A DNA stretch of 64,000 nt from Nitrospirota bacterium (GCA_023476565.1 JAMCVZ010000014.1:1-64000); one strand, 5' to 3'. Counted from the stretch's first letter, positions 44,581-53,465 are shown. A program made the numbers and translations. Notes: a model not told the origin generated them from the letters alone.

Positions 44581-45589
44581 GGGGTCAGACTTAACTATTG
44601 ACATTTGCCCTTTCCCCCTTTAACAATCTAATCACTTTCTCAATTTCCTCTTCCGATTGCGCTCTCTCTTTAAGATGCCTTGTTACTACTACCGGATCTT
44701 TTCTTATGAATTCTGCTATCTCTTTGTTCTTATAACCATACTCACTTGCTACAAGGCTCATCAGTCTCTTGCCAACCGATAGCTCCCTTGATTTGCTCCT
44801 TCTGCGTATCTGCTCCAAAGAGACCCCATACAATTCCTCCACCGCTCCGGCTACCTCCTCTAAAGTGTACTGCCTCTCCCTTCTTTTCCTGCTCACTTTA
44901 TCGGCGCTCTTCTTAATTACTCGATCAACAAACCTTTCATCTCCCAGTATCCTTTGCTCAACCGTGCTGTAAATATTCTCTTTCCTGATTGCCGCCTCAT
45001 CTCCCATGTAAGCTCTATAGAGTCTTCTTGCCGTTCCCTTATTCTCTGAAAATATTCGCAAAACCTGGTCAGTATCAACTATATCTTGCTCCTTTGTCTT
45101 TTGAATATAGCTCCGGTGGCTGCTCCATTGATACTCAGCAGGTGTCTTCGTTATCTTTGCCCTTACCGGGTTGCAATGGATATATTTAACCAGTGATTGC
45201 AAATACTCATCCCGGTCACAGAGGATTGCCTTATATCTCCCCTGAAAAAGATGGCCTACTGTTTTATATTTCCTGTTGAAATACATGGTATAGCTCTGGT
45301 TAATACCCTGGAGTATCTTTGATAGCGGCGTCTTTTGCATCTCTATGAGCACATGCACATGATTGCTCATCAACACATAGGCATAGAGAAGAAATCCATA
45401 TCTCTCTTTATATAGGGATAGTATCTCAAGATATTGCAGGAAGTCGTCTGGTGCCTTGAATATCTTCTGCTTCTGGTTTCCACGTATGATGACGTGATAA
45501 AATGCTCCCTCAAATTCGATTCGTGCTTTTCGTGCCATGCTGAAGAATAGCAGAGGATTTTCTAAATGTCAATAGTTAAGTCTGACCCC
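44581..45589 (-). mobile_element. REP-associated transposase element with 26-bp perfect inverted ends
   Basis: The ends 44581-44606 (starts GGGGTCAGACTTAAC) and 45564-45589 are exact inverted copies of 26 bases. A single Y1 transposase gene lies between. It is inserted at the 3' end of the dinG-like gene, whose last codons and stop come from the right end. A 13-bp perfect tandem duplication (CCCCATAAAGATT at 45586-45598 and 45599-45611) lies at the junction. Confidence 0.85.
44591..45538 (-). CDS. REP-associated tyrosine transposase (RAYT)
   Basis: 315 residues. MARKARIEFEGAFYHVIIRG at the start and HVHVLIEMQKTPLSKI with the HUH metal motif define Y1-type transposases; the catalytic Tyr is probably in SLVKYIHCNPVRAKI. 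A C-terminal DnaA-like helix-turn-helix region (ASEYGYKNKEIAEFIRKDPV) is present. RAYTs act on short palindromic sequences. It is the only visible transposase, so it may be responsible for some repeat families in the window. Its stop lies inside the left inverted end. Confidence 0.93.
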   Translation of the reverse strand: MARKARIEFEGAFYHVIIRGNQKQKIFKAPDDFLQYLEILSLYKERYGFLLYAYVLMSNHVHVLIEMQKTPLSKILQGINQSYTMYFNRKYKTVGHLFQGRYKAILCDRDEYLQSLVKYIHCNPVRAKITKTPAEYQWSSHRSYIQKTKEQDIVDTDQVLRIFSENKGTARRLYRAYMGDEAAIRKENIYSTVEQRILGDERFVDRVIKKSADKVSRKRRERQYTLEEVAGAVEELYGVSLEQIRRRSKSRELSVGKRLMSLVASEYGYKNKEIAEFIRKDPVVVTRHLKERAQSEEEIEKVIRLLKGERANVNS

Positions 45590-47516
45590 ATAAAGATTCC
45601 CCATAAAGATTCCATAAAGACTCCAGAAACTTCCGCCCGTACGCCATGGTCTCGATCCGCTCATCGCAGATGATCACCCTGCCGCTGTCGTCCCTGGAGC
45701 GTATCAGCCTCCCGAACCCCTGCTTGAATTTGAGCACGGCCCGCGGCACCGAATACTCGTAGAATGAGTTCCCGCCCCTCCTGTCGATTTCCTCTGTCCT
45801 CGCCTTTGCGATCGGCTCTGTAGGGACTTCGAAGGGCAGTTTTGTGATGATCAGGCATTTAAGCGCATCCCCCTTCACATCCACCCCTTCCCAGAAAGAA
45901 TCGAGGCCGAAGATGACACTGTTTTCGCTCTCCCTCATGATCTCGAGCATGAGACTGTTCGGCATCTCGCCCTGGATCATGGGATTAAGCTCCATATCGG
46001 TCAGTTCATCGAGCGCCGATTCCCAGGTCTTTTTCATTACATCCCTCGAGGTGAAGAGCACGAGCACACCGCCGTCTTTTTTAGATGCCTCTGCAATTAT
46101 CACTTCGGCGAGCCTCTCTATGCTGCCGGGGGTTTTAAGATTTATGCCCCTTTTGATTTCAACGGCGACCTGCTTGCGGATATCAAACGGAGAGGGGACG
46201 GCTACCCTTTCAGATTCCTCAAGCCCGAGCACATTCGTGATAAAACCGAAATCGCCCGATACCGAAAGCGTTGCGGAGGTGAGTATCATTGCCTGGTGCT
46301 CCGGCACGATGCTGTTCGTTACAAAGTCTCTCGGATAGACCGGCGACATCCTGAGCGCGATCCTCCTGTCCTCTATATCGGCCCACCTTACAAAACCGGC
46401 AGTCCCCTCCAACGGCCCCTCGCTGATCGCCTCCATGCCGTCCGCAAAGGCCTTGAGCTTGATCAGCGCCGCCTTCATCTCAAGCTCATCATCTTCCTGA
46501 AAAAGCCCTGTTGTGCCGGTCTTCATCTGCTCGATGAGGTTATTTATCGAGCCGGAGAGGTCCATCATCATATCCTTGAATCTGAATTTTCCTTTTATTG
46601 TCACCCTGTGGGTTAAATTACCCTTCACCTGGACCCACAAGAGCCCCATCTCTGTCCTCAGGTTTTCGACGGCTGCAAACAGGTGCGGTGATTGAGCGAG
46701 GAGCCCCCTGTACGTGCCCCGCTCATCAAGCCTCAGGAATTTGTTCATGATATAGTCGAATCCCCTGTTTGAGAGGGTTATGCCCGCTACCTCCGACAGC
46801 ACATGATCAAGGGCGTGCGCCTCATCAATGATCAGCGCATCCGCGCAGGGCAGGATTTTCGAATCCTCGGCGAGCATGGCGTTGATGCCGACCAGGGCAT
46901 GGTTTGCGACAACGATCTGCGCCTTTTCCCATTTCTGCCGTGCGGCGAAATAAAAGCATTTGCCGAAAAAGCCGCATTGCAGGCCCTTGCACGCGTCAGA
47001 ATCGGAACATACCTTGTCCCAGATGGAAATCCTTTTCAACCCGCAATCCTCTCTATCTCCTGTCTTCGCCTTTGGGGCCCACCTCAGCAGCCCCGCATAT
47101 TCCTCTCCCTCTGTTTCATCAGCGGCCCTGAATGCATTGAGCCGCCTTAAACAGAGGTAGTTCCCCCTTCCCTTCGCTATGGCATAATCGAACTCCCTCA
47201 GGCCGGAAAGAAATTTCAGATCCTTTGAGATTATCTGCTCCTGGAGATTTATCGTCCTTGTGGAGATAAGCGCGCGCTTGCCGGAAAGCATCAAAGGAAC
47301 AAGGTAGGCGAAGGTCTTGCCCGTGCCTGTGCCTGCTTCCGCCAGCAGAGTTCCGCCTCTCTCAAGGGTTTTAGAGCATGCCCTCATCATCTCCAGTTGC
47401 GGCTGCCTGAGCTCATAATTCTCCATCGCAGCCCCTACGGCTTCTGTCAGAAACCGTTCCGCATGGCGCGAGAGATCTGAGGGGATATCGTTGCCGTCTA
47501 TATTATAGTTGTCCAA
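45576..47516 (-). CDS. DinG/XPD-type ATP-dependent DNA helicase
   Basis: 646 residues. Walker A EAGTGTGKTFAYLVPL, DEAH box IIDEAHALDH, and four Cys (CGLKRI, VCSDSDACKGLQC and FGKC region) consistent with the Fe-S domain of DinG/XPD helicases. C-terminal motifs include FGLDSFWEGVDVKGDALK and FGRLIRSRDDSGRV. It unwinds DNA with 5'-3' polarity. The last residues (GESLWGQT) and the stop are encoded by the inverted end of the transposase element, so the natural C-terminus has been replaced or slightly shortened. Confidence 0.93.
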   Translation of the reverse strand: MDNYNIDGNDIPSDLSRHAERFLTEAVGAAMENYELRQPQLEMMRACSKTLERGGTLLAEAGTGTGKTFAYLVPLMLSGKRALISTRTINLQEQIISKDLKFLSGLREFDYAIAKGRGNYLCLRRLNAFRAADETEGEEYAGLLRWAPKAKTGDREDCGLKRISIWDKVCSDSDACKGLQCGFFGKCFYFAARQKWEKAQIVVANHALVGINAMLAEDSKILPCADALIIDEAHALDHVLSEVAGITLSNRGFDYIMNKFLRLDERGTYRGLLAQSPHLFAAVENLRTEMGLLWVQVKGNLTHRVTIKGKFRFKDMMMDLSGSINNLIEQMKTGTTGLFQEDDELEMKAALIKLKAFADGMEAISEGPLEGTAGFVRWADIEDRRIALRMSPVYPRDFVTNSIVPEHQAMILTSATLSVSGDFGFITNVLGLEESERVAVPSPFDIRKQVAVEIKRGINLKTPGSIERLAEVIIAEASKKDGGVLVLFTSRDVMKKTWESALDELTDMELNPMIQGEMPNSLMLEIMRESENSVIFGLDSFWEGVDVKGDALKCLIITKLPFEVPTEPIAKARTEEIDRRGGNSFYEYSVPRAVLKFKQGFGRLIRSRDDSGRVIICDERIETMAYGRKFLESLWNLYGESLWGQT

Positions 47517-47671
47517 AACAGCCCCGCTCTCTATGAATCCATTGCCTTTTATTTAATAACATACTGCCGGGTTATTGCCAGTCTCAGGATTTTATCGACA
47601 ACACTCCGGAACTAAACGTTGACGGTAAAAGATATGTCGGACTACAGGAGCATTCTATATTTGAGGAGATA

Positions 47672-47715
47672 TAAAAAAACTGAAGGCAGGCACAGGCAGT
47701 GATCCTGCGCCCGCC
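47672..47715 (-). terminator. Rho-independent terminator of the HU gene
   Basis: On the minus strand, a 12-bp stem with two G-T pairs (GGCGGGCGCAGG with CCTGTGCCTGCC) and a 7-base loop is followed by TTCAG and seven T. It begins seven bases after the HU stop. Confidence 0.85.
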
Positions 47716-47721
47716 CGGAAA

Positions 47722-47994
47722 TTATCTTACAGCATCTTTAAGAGCTTTGCCGGCGCTGAACTTCGGGACCTTTGTTGCAGCGATCTTGATTACTTCGCCT
47801 GTCCTCGGATTGCGGCCTTTTCTTGCCTTTCTCTTTGATACCGAGAAGGTGCCGAAGCCAACCAGCGTGAGCTTTTTCCCCTTCTTCAGTGTTGTTTTGA
47901 CTGCATCGATCATTGCATCAAGCGACCTTGAAGCATCTGCTTTCGTAAGCTTCGCACCGGATGCGATCTTCTCGATCAACTCGGTCTTCGTCAT
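47722..47994 (-). CDS. HU-family DNA-binding protein
   Basis: 90 residues. [20 protein letters not shown] and the signature [20 protein letters not shown] are those of HU/IHF proteins. It bends and compacts DNA in the nucleoid. AAGGAGG ribosome site; its own promoter and a strong terminator make it a single-gene unit. Confidence 0.97.
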   Translation of the reverse strand: MTKTELIEKIASGAKLTKADASRSLDAMIDAVKTTLKKGKKLTLVGFGTFSVSKRKARKGRNPRTGEVIKIAATKVPKFSAGKALKDAVR

Positions 47995-48038
47995 CTAATC
48001 CTCCTTAAAGATACAAATATTTTTATTTATTACCGATT

Positions 48039-48067
48039 AAAGTATCAGGAGCAACCATATTTGTCAA
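48039..48067 (-). promoter_or_regulatory. Promoter of the HU gene
   Basis: On the minus strand TTGACA (48062-48067), 17 bases, then TACTTT (48039-48044). Located about 45 bases upstream of the HU start. Confidence 0.7.
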
Positions 48068-48169
48068 GCATTTTCGCACCTATGAAAATATTTGATTAAT
48101 CAGGATATGAACCGCCGATACCTTTACTAAAAGCCGCTGATCTGCTATAAATAATAGTTGAGGCGCCGC

Positions 48170-48244
48170 GGGCGATTAGCTCAGTGGAAGAGCGCTTCCT
48201 TCACACGGAAGAGGTCGCTGGTTCAATCCCAGCATCGCCTACCA
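48170..48244 (+). tRNA. tRNA-Val (CAC)
   Basis: A 75-base cloverleaf with the acceptor GGGCGAT pairing to ATCGCCT, D-loop AGCTCAGTGGAAGAGC, anticodon arm CTTCC-TTCACAC-GGAAG (anticodon CAC), T-arm GCTGG-TTCAATC-CCAGC, discriminator A and encoded CCA. The first acceptor pair is G-T. A TPR gene starts 32 bases downstream, with no integrase or repeated tRNA end nearby. Confidence 0.95.
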
Positions 48245-48275
48245 TAACTTCAAGAACCGGAAGCCAGGAGCCCCT

Positions 48276-48836
48276 ATGAGCAAAAAAGGGAAGTATGAGC
48301 TTGCCCTCTCCAATTACAGCAAAGCCATCACATTGAATCCGGGAGATTACAGGGCATACAACAACCGGGGGAACGTATATCAGCAAAAAGAAGAGTATGA
48401 CCTTTCCATCGCTGATTACAATAAGGCCATCCAATTAAACCCCGGGTTTGACCTGTCCTATATAAACAGGGGGAATGCCTACCAGAAGAAAGGCCGGTAC
48501 GAACTTGCCGTCGCTGATTACAATAAGGCGATCGAATTAAACCCGTCAAACGGCATGGCTTATAACAATCGGGGGTTCGTTCTTATTCTTATGAAAAAAT
48601 ATGCGGAAGCTGAACAGGATATCAAAAAGGCGCTTGAGTTCAATCCGAACAATATTTACGCCTTGAACAGCATGTCTGAGCTCTACTCGGCAAAAGGCGA
48701 CGTGACCGTGGCCTGCACATGGCTGAGGAAGGCCATAGAAAAAGGATACAACAACTGGAACTATATAAAGACATCCGGAACGTATGACGGGATCCGGCAT
48801 TCTTCCTGTTACAAGGAAATAATCACCGGCAAGTAA
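48276..48836 (+). CDS. TPR-repeat protein
   Basis: 186 residues with four TPR units (ALSNYSKAITLNPGDYRAYN, SIADYNKAIQLNPGFDLSYI, AVADYNKAIELNPSNGMAYN, AEQDIKKALEFNPNNIYALN) and a C-terminal Sel1-like part (VACTWLRKAIEKGYNNWNYI). The gene begins within a TPR unit and has no signal peptide, so it may be an N-terminally shortened version of a longer protein. ATG with CAGGAGCC upstream. Protein-protein scaffold; specific role unknown. Confidence 0.78.
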   Translation: MSKKGKYELALSNYSKAITLNPGDYRAYNNRGNVYQQKEEYDLSIADYNKAIQLNPGFDLSYINRGNAYQKKGRYELAVADYNKAIELNPSNGMAYNNRGFVLILMKKYAEAEQDIKKALEFNPNNIYALNSMSELYSAKGDVTVACTWLRKAIEKGYNNWNYIKTSGTYDGIRHSSCYKEIITGK

Positions 48837-49236
48837 TCCACCCTTTACGAAAGGAGGGCAATCACTATCCTTTCGGTATGTCCATTGGAGAAAGCTCACC
48901 TTTAAACTTCCCCCTCCCTTTTTTAAAGGGGGATGTAGGGGGATTACTTAAATTTGGGCATTACATTTATAATTAGCAACTGTTTCCTTATTTCACATCA
49001 ATGTAGCAGAATAAACACAATCCTGCACCGGCTGATCATATTATTTCCCTCTTCTTTCAATGACATTTATTTGGCATGCTTGTTGCTAATATTACTATAC
49101 TATACCGACTGGCAATGTTCCTTGAGAAGAGGTTCGTTTTTTTCTTGCAATAAGGCCCTGCATGGGCTAAAATGAACATATTTTTTTCAAAGTGGAGATA
49201 CCTTCAACAAAGGGGGTGGTAGCGGAAGAGAGAAAT
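48837..49236. other. Gene-free interval with a palindrome upstream of the porin
   Basis: No convincing gene in 400 bases. At 48909-48952 there is a CCCCCTCCC...GGGGGATGTAGGGGG type inverted repeat, a C/G-rich palindrome, and the remainder is AT-rich. It likely includes the porin promoter, but no clean -35/-10 pair stands out. Confidence 0.5.
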
Positions 49237-49299
49237 ATGAAAAAGGCTTTTATCAAAAAAGTTGTTGCAAATCCGCCTTTGGCGGGCAAACTGAACTAA
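49237..49299 (+). CDS. Possible 20-residue leader peptide upstream of the porin
   Basis: ATG at 49237 after GGAAGAGAG encodes MKKAFIKKVVANPPLAGKLN and stops 18 bases before the porin start. The coding DNA contains CCGCC-TTT-GGCGG, a hairpin that could affect ribosomes or transcription. It is basic and short and matches no known family. It may be a regulatory leader or simply chance. Confidence 0.3.
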   Translation: MKKAFIKKVVANPPLAGKLN

Positions 49300-49317
49300 C
49301 CATAGGAGGGTTAGGAA

Positions 49318-50730
49318 GTGAGAAAATATCTTATAGTAGCATTAAGCGTACTTTTCGTAATGGGTACGGTCGGCAGCGCGTTCGCAATCCACGCTGACAT
49401 CCCGGCAGAGTCCCAGGCAGTAGTAGCAAAGGGCGCCACCAAGATACATCTGGGCGGCGAAGTCAGGATAAGGGGTGAGTTCAAGCAGAACACAACCGAT
49501 TTCAATAAGGATAAGGCAGACCACTACGCTGCCTACGATCAGAGGGTAAGGCTCTCCACCCATGCGCAGGTAACCCCGAATACCGAGGGCCAGATACTTA
49601 TTTCGGCAGGCGACGGCAACGGAGTAGACCCTTATACATGGGGCGCTAACGCCACACCAGCCACCGCTAGCTCTTACGGTAAAGGCATCTATCCTGTAGG
49701 CGAGTCGAAAAGAGGCCAGATTCAAATAGTAGAGGCATGGATCCTGCACAAGGGCTCGGGGCTCCTCGGAATCCCTGCAGGAATAAAAGTGGGTCATATG
49801 CCTTTAATTCTCGGGAACGGCCTCTTCTTTAACCACACACTCTTCGGCGACGATGCGATCGTGCTCTTTGCCAACCCGACAAAAGAGCTCGAAGTTGCAT
49901 TGTTGACAGCGAAGTTTGCCGAAGGCACCACAACTGCTAACGACGATTCTAACGGTTATGTCGGCCTGTTCACTTATAAGCTCAATAAGGACACGAATTT
50001 CAGCGGCGACGTCACTTATGTTGATGACCAGGCAAATGGCTACGCCAGCAAATCCACTGTTTCCGCAGCAGCAAAGGGAACCCATCTGTGGAACTTCGGA
50101 CTCAGGGGCGATACCAATATTGCAGGTTTCGGCCTGAAAGCCGACGTTGAATTACAGGCAGGAAAATCCAAGTCGGTTACTGGTGCCACTGGCACTGGCA
50201 CTACCGGGGACATCTCCAACAGAGGCTATGCAGTTATGCTTGGCGCCAGCTACAAGCTTGCTCCTGTTACCGTAAGCCTTGATTACGCATACGGCAGCGG
50301 CGATGACAACGCCACCGACAACAAGAACAAGACCTTTGTTACAGCCACTACAGCAACTCCAAATTACACGTATGTTTATGACTACCGTGCACCTACCGCT
50401 TACGGCTCTGCAAACGCCGGCATATCAAATACCCAGTATGTAAAACTCGGTTTGGCATCCGACTTCACCAAAGAACTGAGCGGTAACATCAATGCTTACA
50501 TCCTGAGGGCTGCCAAGAAGCGTGTAATCACCCTGGGCACTGCTACAACCAAAGGCGATTCCAAGAGCATCGGTACGGAAATCGATGCCAAGATCGCTTA
50601 TAAGCTCGACAGGAATCTCACCTACTGGGTAGAGGGCGGTTACCTCTATGCAGGCGCTTTCTATGACACAGCAACAAAGAGCTCGGACAACGCCTATGCA
50701 GTAAGACACGGAATCCAGCTCAGCTTCTAA
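49318..50730 (+). CDS. Outer-membrane porin
   Basis: 470 residues. Signal peptide YLIVALSVLFVMGTVGSAFA, then a mature part rich in alternating hydrophobic/polar beta-strands, Gly, Asn and Thr, ending in GIQLSF with the C-terminal Phe typical of outer-membrane barrels. Ribosome site GGAGGG and a GTG start. Family not assigned with certainty; it resembles porins of Nitrospirota and deltaproteobacteria. Followed by a strong terminator, so a single-gene unit; probably highly expressed. Confidence 0.85.
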   Translation: MRKYLIVALSVLFVMGTVGSAFAIHADIPAESQAVVAKGATKIHLGGEVRIRGEFKQNTTDFNKDKADHYAAYDQRVRLSTHAQVTPNTEGQILISAGDGNGVDPYTWGANATPATASSYGKGIYPVGESKRGQIQIVEAWILHKGSGLLGIPAGIKVGHMPLILGNGLFFNHTLFGDDAIVLFANPTKELEVALLTAKFAEGTTTANDDSNGYVGLFTYKLNKDTNFSGDVTYVDDQANGYASKSTVSAAAKGTHLWNFGLRGDTNIAGFGLKADVELQAGKSKSVTGATGTGTTGDISNRGYAVMLGASYKLAPVTVSLDYAYGSGDDNATDNKNKTFVTATTATPNYTYVYDYRAPTAYGSANAGISNTQYVKLGLASDFTKELSGNINAYILRAAKKRVITLGTATTKGDSKSIGTEIDAKIAYKLDRNLTYWVEGGYLYAGAFYDTATKSSDNAYAVRHGIQLSF

Positions 50731-50763
50731 AGACCGTCATGCGTAAAGCGTGATGCGTGAAAG

Positions 50764-50796
50764 AAAAAGGCGGGTCATCTCGGCCCGCCTTTTTTA
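50764..50796 (+). terminator. Rho-independent terminator of the porin gene
   Basis: AAAAAGGCGGG, a loop of about 9 bases, CCCGCCTTTTTT. About 35 bases after the porin stop. Confidence 0.92.
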
Positions 50797-50852
50797 TTGC
50801 AACGAAACCTCCTTTTTATTAAACGGCAGAGCATCTAACAATCTGAAACGTC

Positions 50853-50905
50853 GTCATTCCCGCTTGTCGGGAATCATAGCTCCCCTCCTATTTTAGGAGG
50901 GGTGG
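50853..50905. repeat. Two short palindromes downstream of the porin
   Basis: ATTCCCG-CTTGT-CGGGAAT (50856-50874) and CCCCTCCTATTTTAGGAGGGG (50882-50902) lie side by side. Both words are common as intergenic repeats; neither belongs to a gene. They lie between the convergent porin and ispF. Confidence 0.6.
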
Positions 50906-50932
50906 CCGAAGGCCGGGGTGGTAATCCGGCCG

Positions 50933-51409
50933 CTACCTTTCAATTTTCTTCAATAAACACACCGCCTGCGCTGCGATGCCTTCCCCCCGTCCGATAAAAC
51001 CCATTCCCTCATTCGTTTTGGCTTTTATGTTGATAACGGACTTCGGGATCCCGGACTGCGAGATGGCGTCTTTCATGGAATCCATACAATGTGCCAGCTT
51101 CGGCTGCTCGGCAAGGATGACCGAATCGATCCACACGATTTCAAATCCCTTCGACTTTACCATCTCGACGATATGCTTCAGAAGCAGGATGCTCGAGGCG
51201 TCCTTCCACCTCGCATCGGTATCGGGGAAGTGCTTTCCTATGTCCCCCTCGCCCAGAGCACCGATGAGCGCGTCGATAATGGCATGGCAGAGGACATCTC
51301 CATCCGAATGGCCGAGGAGTCCTTTTTCAAACAGGACGTCGATCCCTCCGAGGACCAGCCTCCTGCCTTCAACAAGCCTGTGTGAGTCGTAACCTATACC
51401 GATACGCAT
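50933..51409 (-). CDS. ispF: 2-C-methyl-D-erythritol 2,4-cyclodiphosphate synthase
   Basis: 158 residues. GYDSHRLVEG supplies the metal-binding Asp and His; GHSDGDVLCHAIIDALIGAL and DIGKHFPDTDARWK are family signatures; the end NIKAKTNEGMGFIGRGEGIA is conserved. It performs the fifth step of the MEP isoprenoid pathway. ATG at 51409 preferred to a GTG at 51415. Separated from ispD by a palindromic element rather than fused or coupled. Confidence 0.96.
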   Translation of the reverse strand: MRIGIGYDSHRLVEGRRLVLGGIDVLFEKGLLGHSDGDVLCHAIIDALIGALGEGDIGKHFPDTDARWKDASSILLLKHIVEMVKSKGFEIVWIDSVILAEQPKLAHCMDSMKDAISQSGIPKSVINIKAKTNEGMGFIGRGEGIAAQAVCLLKKIER

Positions 51410-51455
51410 ATACACCTCAAATCAGAGATTCTAATACAAAACTGAAAATGGGAGT

Positions 51456-51518
51456 GAGGGGACAGTCCCTATTCTACGACTCCGCTCCGCTTCGTCCGTA
51501 AATAGGGACAGTCCCCTC
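51456..51518. repeat. Complete GGGGACAGTCCC palindromic element
   Basis: 18-bp perfect inverted ends (51456-51473 and 51501-51518; GAGGGGACAGTCCCTATT and its complement) enclose 27 bases with CGACTCCGCTCCGCTTCG. A half copy lies at 21091-21121. It matches the class of REP elements mobilised by REP-associated transposases. Confidence 0.8.
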
Positions 51519-51526
51519 GGGGTTAA

Positions 51527-51592
51527 AACTATTTTGAATTTCGGTCATTTGAATTTTGAATTTGTTTAGAGTTTAGTGCTTAGTGCTTGCCT
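51527..51592. repeat. AT-rich intergenic repeat upstream of the ispD stop
   Basis: Contains TTTGAATTTTGAATTTGTTTAGAGTTTAGTGCTTAG, split here: TTTGAATTTTGAATTTG and TTTAGAGTTTAGTGC. The same words occur near 52.4, 53.5 and 57.0 kb between genes. No gene. Confidence 0.6.
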
Positions 51593-52349
51593 TTAATATC
51601 GCTTCAGCAATAGCTATATCCTCAGGTGTCGTTATTTTTATGTTGCCGTAAGAGCCCCCGATAATTTTGATACTGCCGCCGTATTTCTCTATCAGCGCGG
51701 CATCATCAGTGGCATAATAGCCTTCCGAGCGCGCCTTTTTGTGTGCAGCCTTGAGCTTCTGGAATTTAAACACCTGCGGAGTCTGAACCGCCCACAGCAC
51801 ACTGCGGTCCAAAGTCTTTTTTACAAGAAGCTCTGAAGCATGCTCATGCGCAGACGCCGCTCCGCCTGGAGCGGACCTCACCTTGCATTCTTTGATCGTA
51901 TCCTTTACAGGCACGCCGGTGACCACACCATCATACCCTTTGAGCTCCTCTATCGCCGTCCTGATTAAATCCTTATCGGCAAACGGCCTCGCTCCGTCAT
52001 GGATTACTACTATGGAAGTGCTGTCGTCGAGTATTTTGATGCCGTTATAAACGGAGTCCTGGCGCTCCTTTCCTCCAGGGACGATCCTCTTTACCTTTGG
52101 CATGGAATAACTTTCGATCAGCGCGATCCCGGCTTTTAAGTCATCCCCCTTCAATACCGGAACTATCTCATCGATCTCCGCAACGCTCTGGAGCAACTCA
52201 AGAGCCCATATAATAAGAGGTTTGCCTGCAAGCTCGTATAACAGCTTGTTTTTTGCATGGCCGAACCTCTTGCCGATCCCCGCAGCAGGGACAATGGCAA
52301 CAATCCTGTCTTTAACAGCGCCTATCTTACACCTCAGTTCGTCCGGCAA
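51573..52349 (-). CDS. ispD: 2-C-methyl-D-erythritol 4-phosphate cytidylyltransferase
   Basis: 258 residues, slightly longer than usual because of an N-terminal extension and an internal loop (APGGAASAHEHASE). Nucleotide-binding VPAAGIGKRFGHAKNKLLYE, VIHDGARPFADKDL and ATDDAALIEKYG are conserved. It transfers CMP to MEP in the MEP pathway. Upstream is a PIN/TRAM protein, as in many bacteria. Its 3' end overlaps an AT-rich repeat. Confidence 0.95.
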   Translation of the reverse strand: MPDELRCKIGAVKDRIVAIVPAAGIGKRFGHAKNKLLYELAGKPLIIWALELLQSVAEIDEIVPVLKGDDLKAGIALIESYSMPKVKRIVPGGKERQDSVYNGIKILDDSTSIVVIHDGARPFADKDLIRTAIEELKGYDGVVTGVPVKDTIKECKVRSAPGGAASAHEHASELLVKKTLDRSVLWAVQTPQVFKFQKLKAAHKKARSEGYYATDDAALIEKYGGSIKIIGGSYGNIKITTPEDIAIAEAILKASTKH

Positions 52350-52377
52350 TCATAAGCATACTTGTATAAAAGCAAAA

Positions 52378-52457
52378 TTCTAAATTCAAATGCTCAAAAC
52401 CGTTTTGGGTTTTGGTTATTGTGATTTGTTTAGAATTTAGATATTAGGATTTAGAAT
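52378..52457. repeat. AT-rich intergenic repeat between PIN gene and ispD
   Basis: Contains AAATTCTAAATTC-like, TTTGTTTAGAATTTAG and ATTAGGATTTAGAATTTG words. Same family as 51527-51592, 53466-53553 and 56949-57065. Confidence 0.65.
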
Positions 52458-52465
52458 TTGCCTCT

Positions 52466-53446
52466 CTATTCGTCCTCCTTCAGCTTCGCGAATATCATCC
52501 TTCCTGCCGTTGTCTGCAGAACACTCGTGACGACCACTTCGGCATTCCTGCCGATAAGCTTCCTCGCGTTCTCAATGACAACCATGGTCCCGTCATCGAG
52601 ATACGCGACGCCCTGGTTGTATTCCTTGCCTTCCTTGACGATGAAAAGGTTCAGCACCTCACCGGGCAGCACTACGGGTTTAAGGACATTTGCAAGCTCG
52701 TTTATATTCAGGACCGAAACGCCCTGAAGCTGGGCGACTTTATTCAGGTTGAAATCATTGGTGATTATCTTCCCGCTCATGAGTCTTGCAAGGGCAATGA
52801 GTTTCGCATCGACCTCTTTTATTTTCGGGAAATCCTCTTCGATGATCCTGACTTTTATATTGGACATTTTCTGGACACGATGCAGGATATCGAGCCCCCG
52901 CCTGCCCTTGGTCCTCCGCATGGGGTCCGGAGAGTCGGCTATATACTGGAGCTCCTGGAGTATGAACTGGGGGATAATGAACGTCCCCTCCAGGAACCGG
53001 GCCTCGATGACATCCGCTATGCGCCCGTCGATTATGACGCTGGTGTCCAGGATCTTGATGTCTTCTTCGAGCTCCTGCCCTTTGAACGAGCGCATGATCG
53101 CGGGGACCGTGAGGTTCCTGCCCCTGTCCAGTCCTATGAGGAGCCCTCCATAACCGAAAACCGCATTCAGGATGAAATGCGACAGCGCGCGTCCCTCTTC
53201 GGTAAGGACATAGCGGAGCGGGACCAAAAGAAGATTCGAAAAGATCAACCCGGTTCCCAGGCCCAGGAGCCCTCCGAGCATCGAGCCGAAAGATATCCTC
53301 TTGAGCCTCGCTTCAATAAGGACGGAGATGATTCCGAGGACAAGTCCTGCCGAAAGGCCGTAAAGAATGAATCCGTACCGCAAACCGTAAAAATACCCGA
53401 TAAGAATAAAAATGAGCGCTATGGCGATTCGTGCTAATGCATTCAA
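52466..53446 (-). CDS. PIN and TRAM domain membrane protein (YacL-like)
   Basis: 326 residues. Four N-terminal helices, then a PIN nuclease domain ([20 protein letters not shown]; later acidic residues in [13 protein letters not shown]) and a C-terminal TRAM domain ([20 protein letters not shown]). Probable ribonuclease or RNA-binding protein at the membrane. Start assigned to TTG at 53446, seven bases after AAGGGGGGG, rather than an upstream frame that would include repeat DNA. Confidence 0.88.
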   Translation of the reverse strand: MNALARIAIALIFILIGYFYGLRYGFILYGLSAGLVLGIISVLIEARLKRISFGSMLGGLLGLGTGLIFSNLLLVPLRYVLTEEGRALSHFILNAVFGYGGLLIGLDRGRNLTVPAIMRSFKGQELEEDIKILDTSVIIDGRIADVIEARFLEGTFIIPQFILQELQYIADSPDPMRRTKGRRGLDILHRVQKMSNIKVRIIEEDFPKIKEVDAKLIALARLMSGKIITNDFNLNKVAQLQGVSVLNINELANVLKPVVLPGEVLNLFIVKEGKEYNQGVAYLDDGTMVVIENARKLIGRNAEVVVTSVLQTTAGRMIFAKLKEDE

Positions 53447-53465
53447 GAAATTCCCCCCCTTCTTA

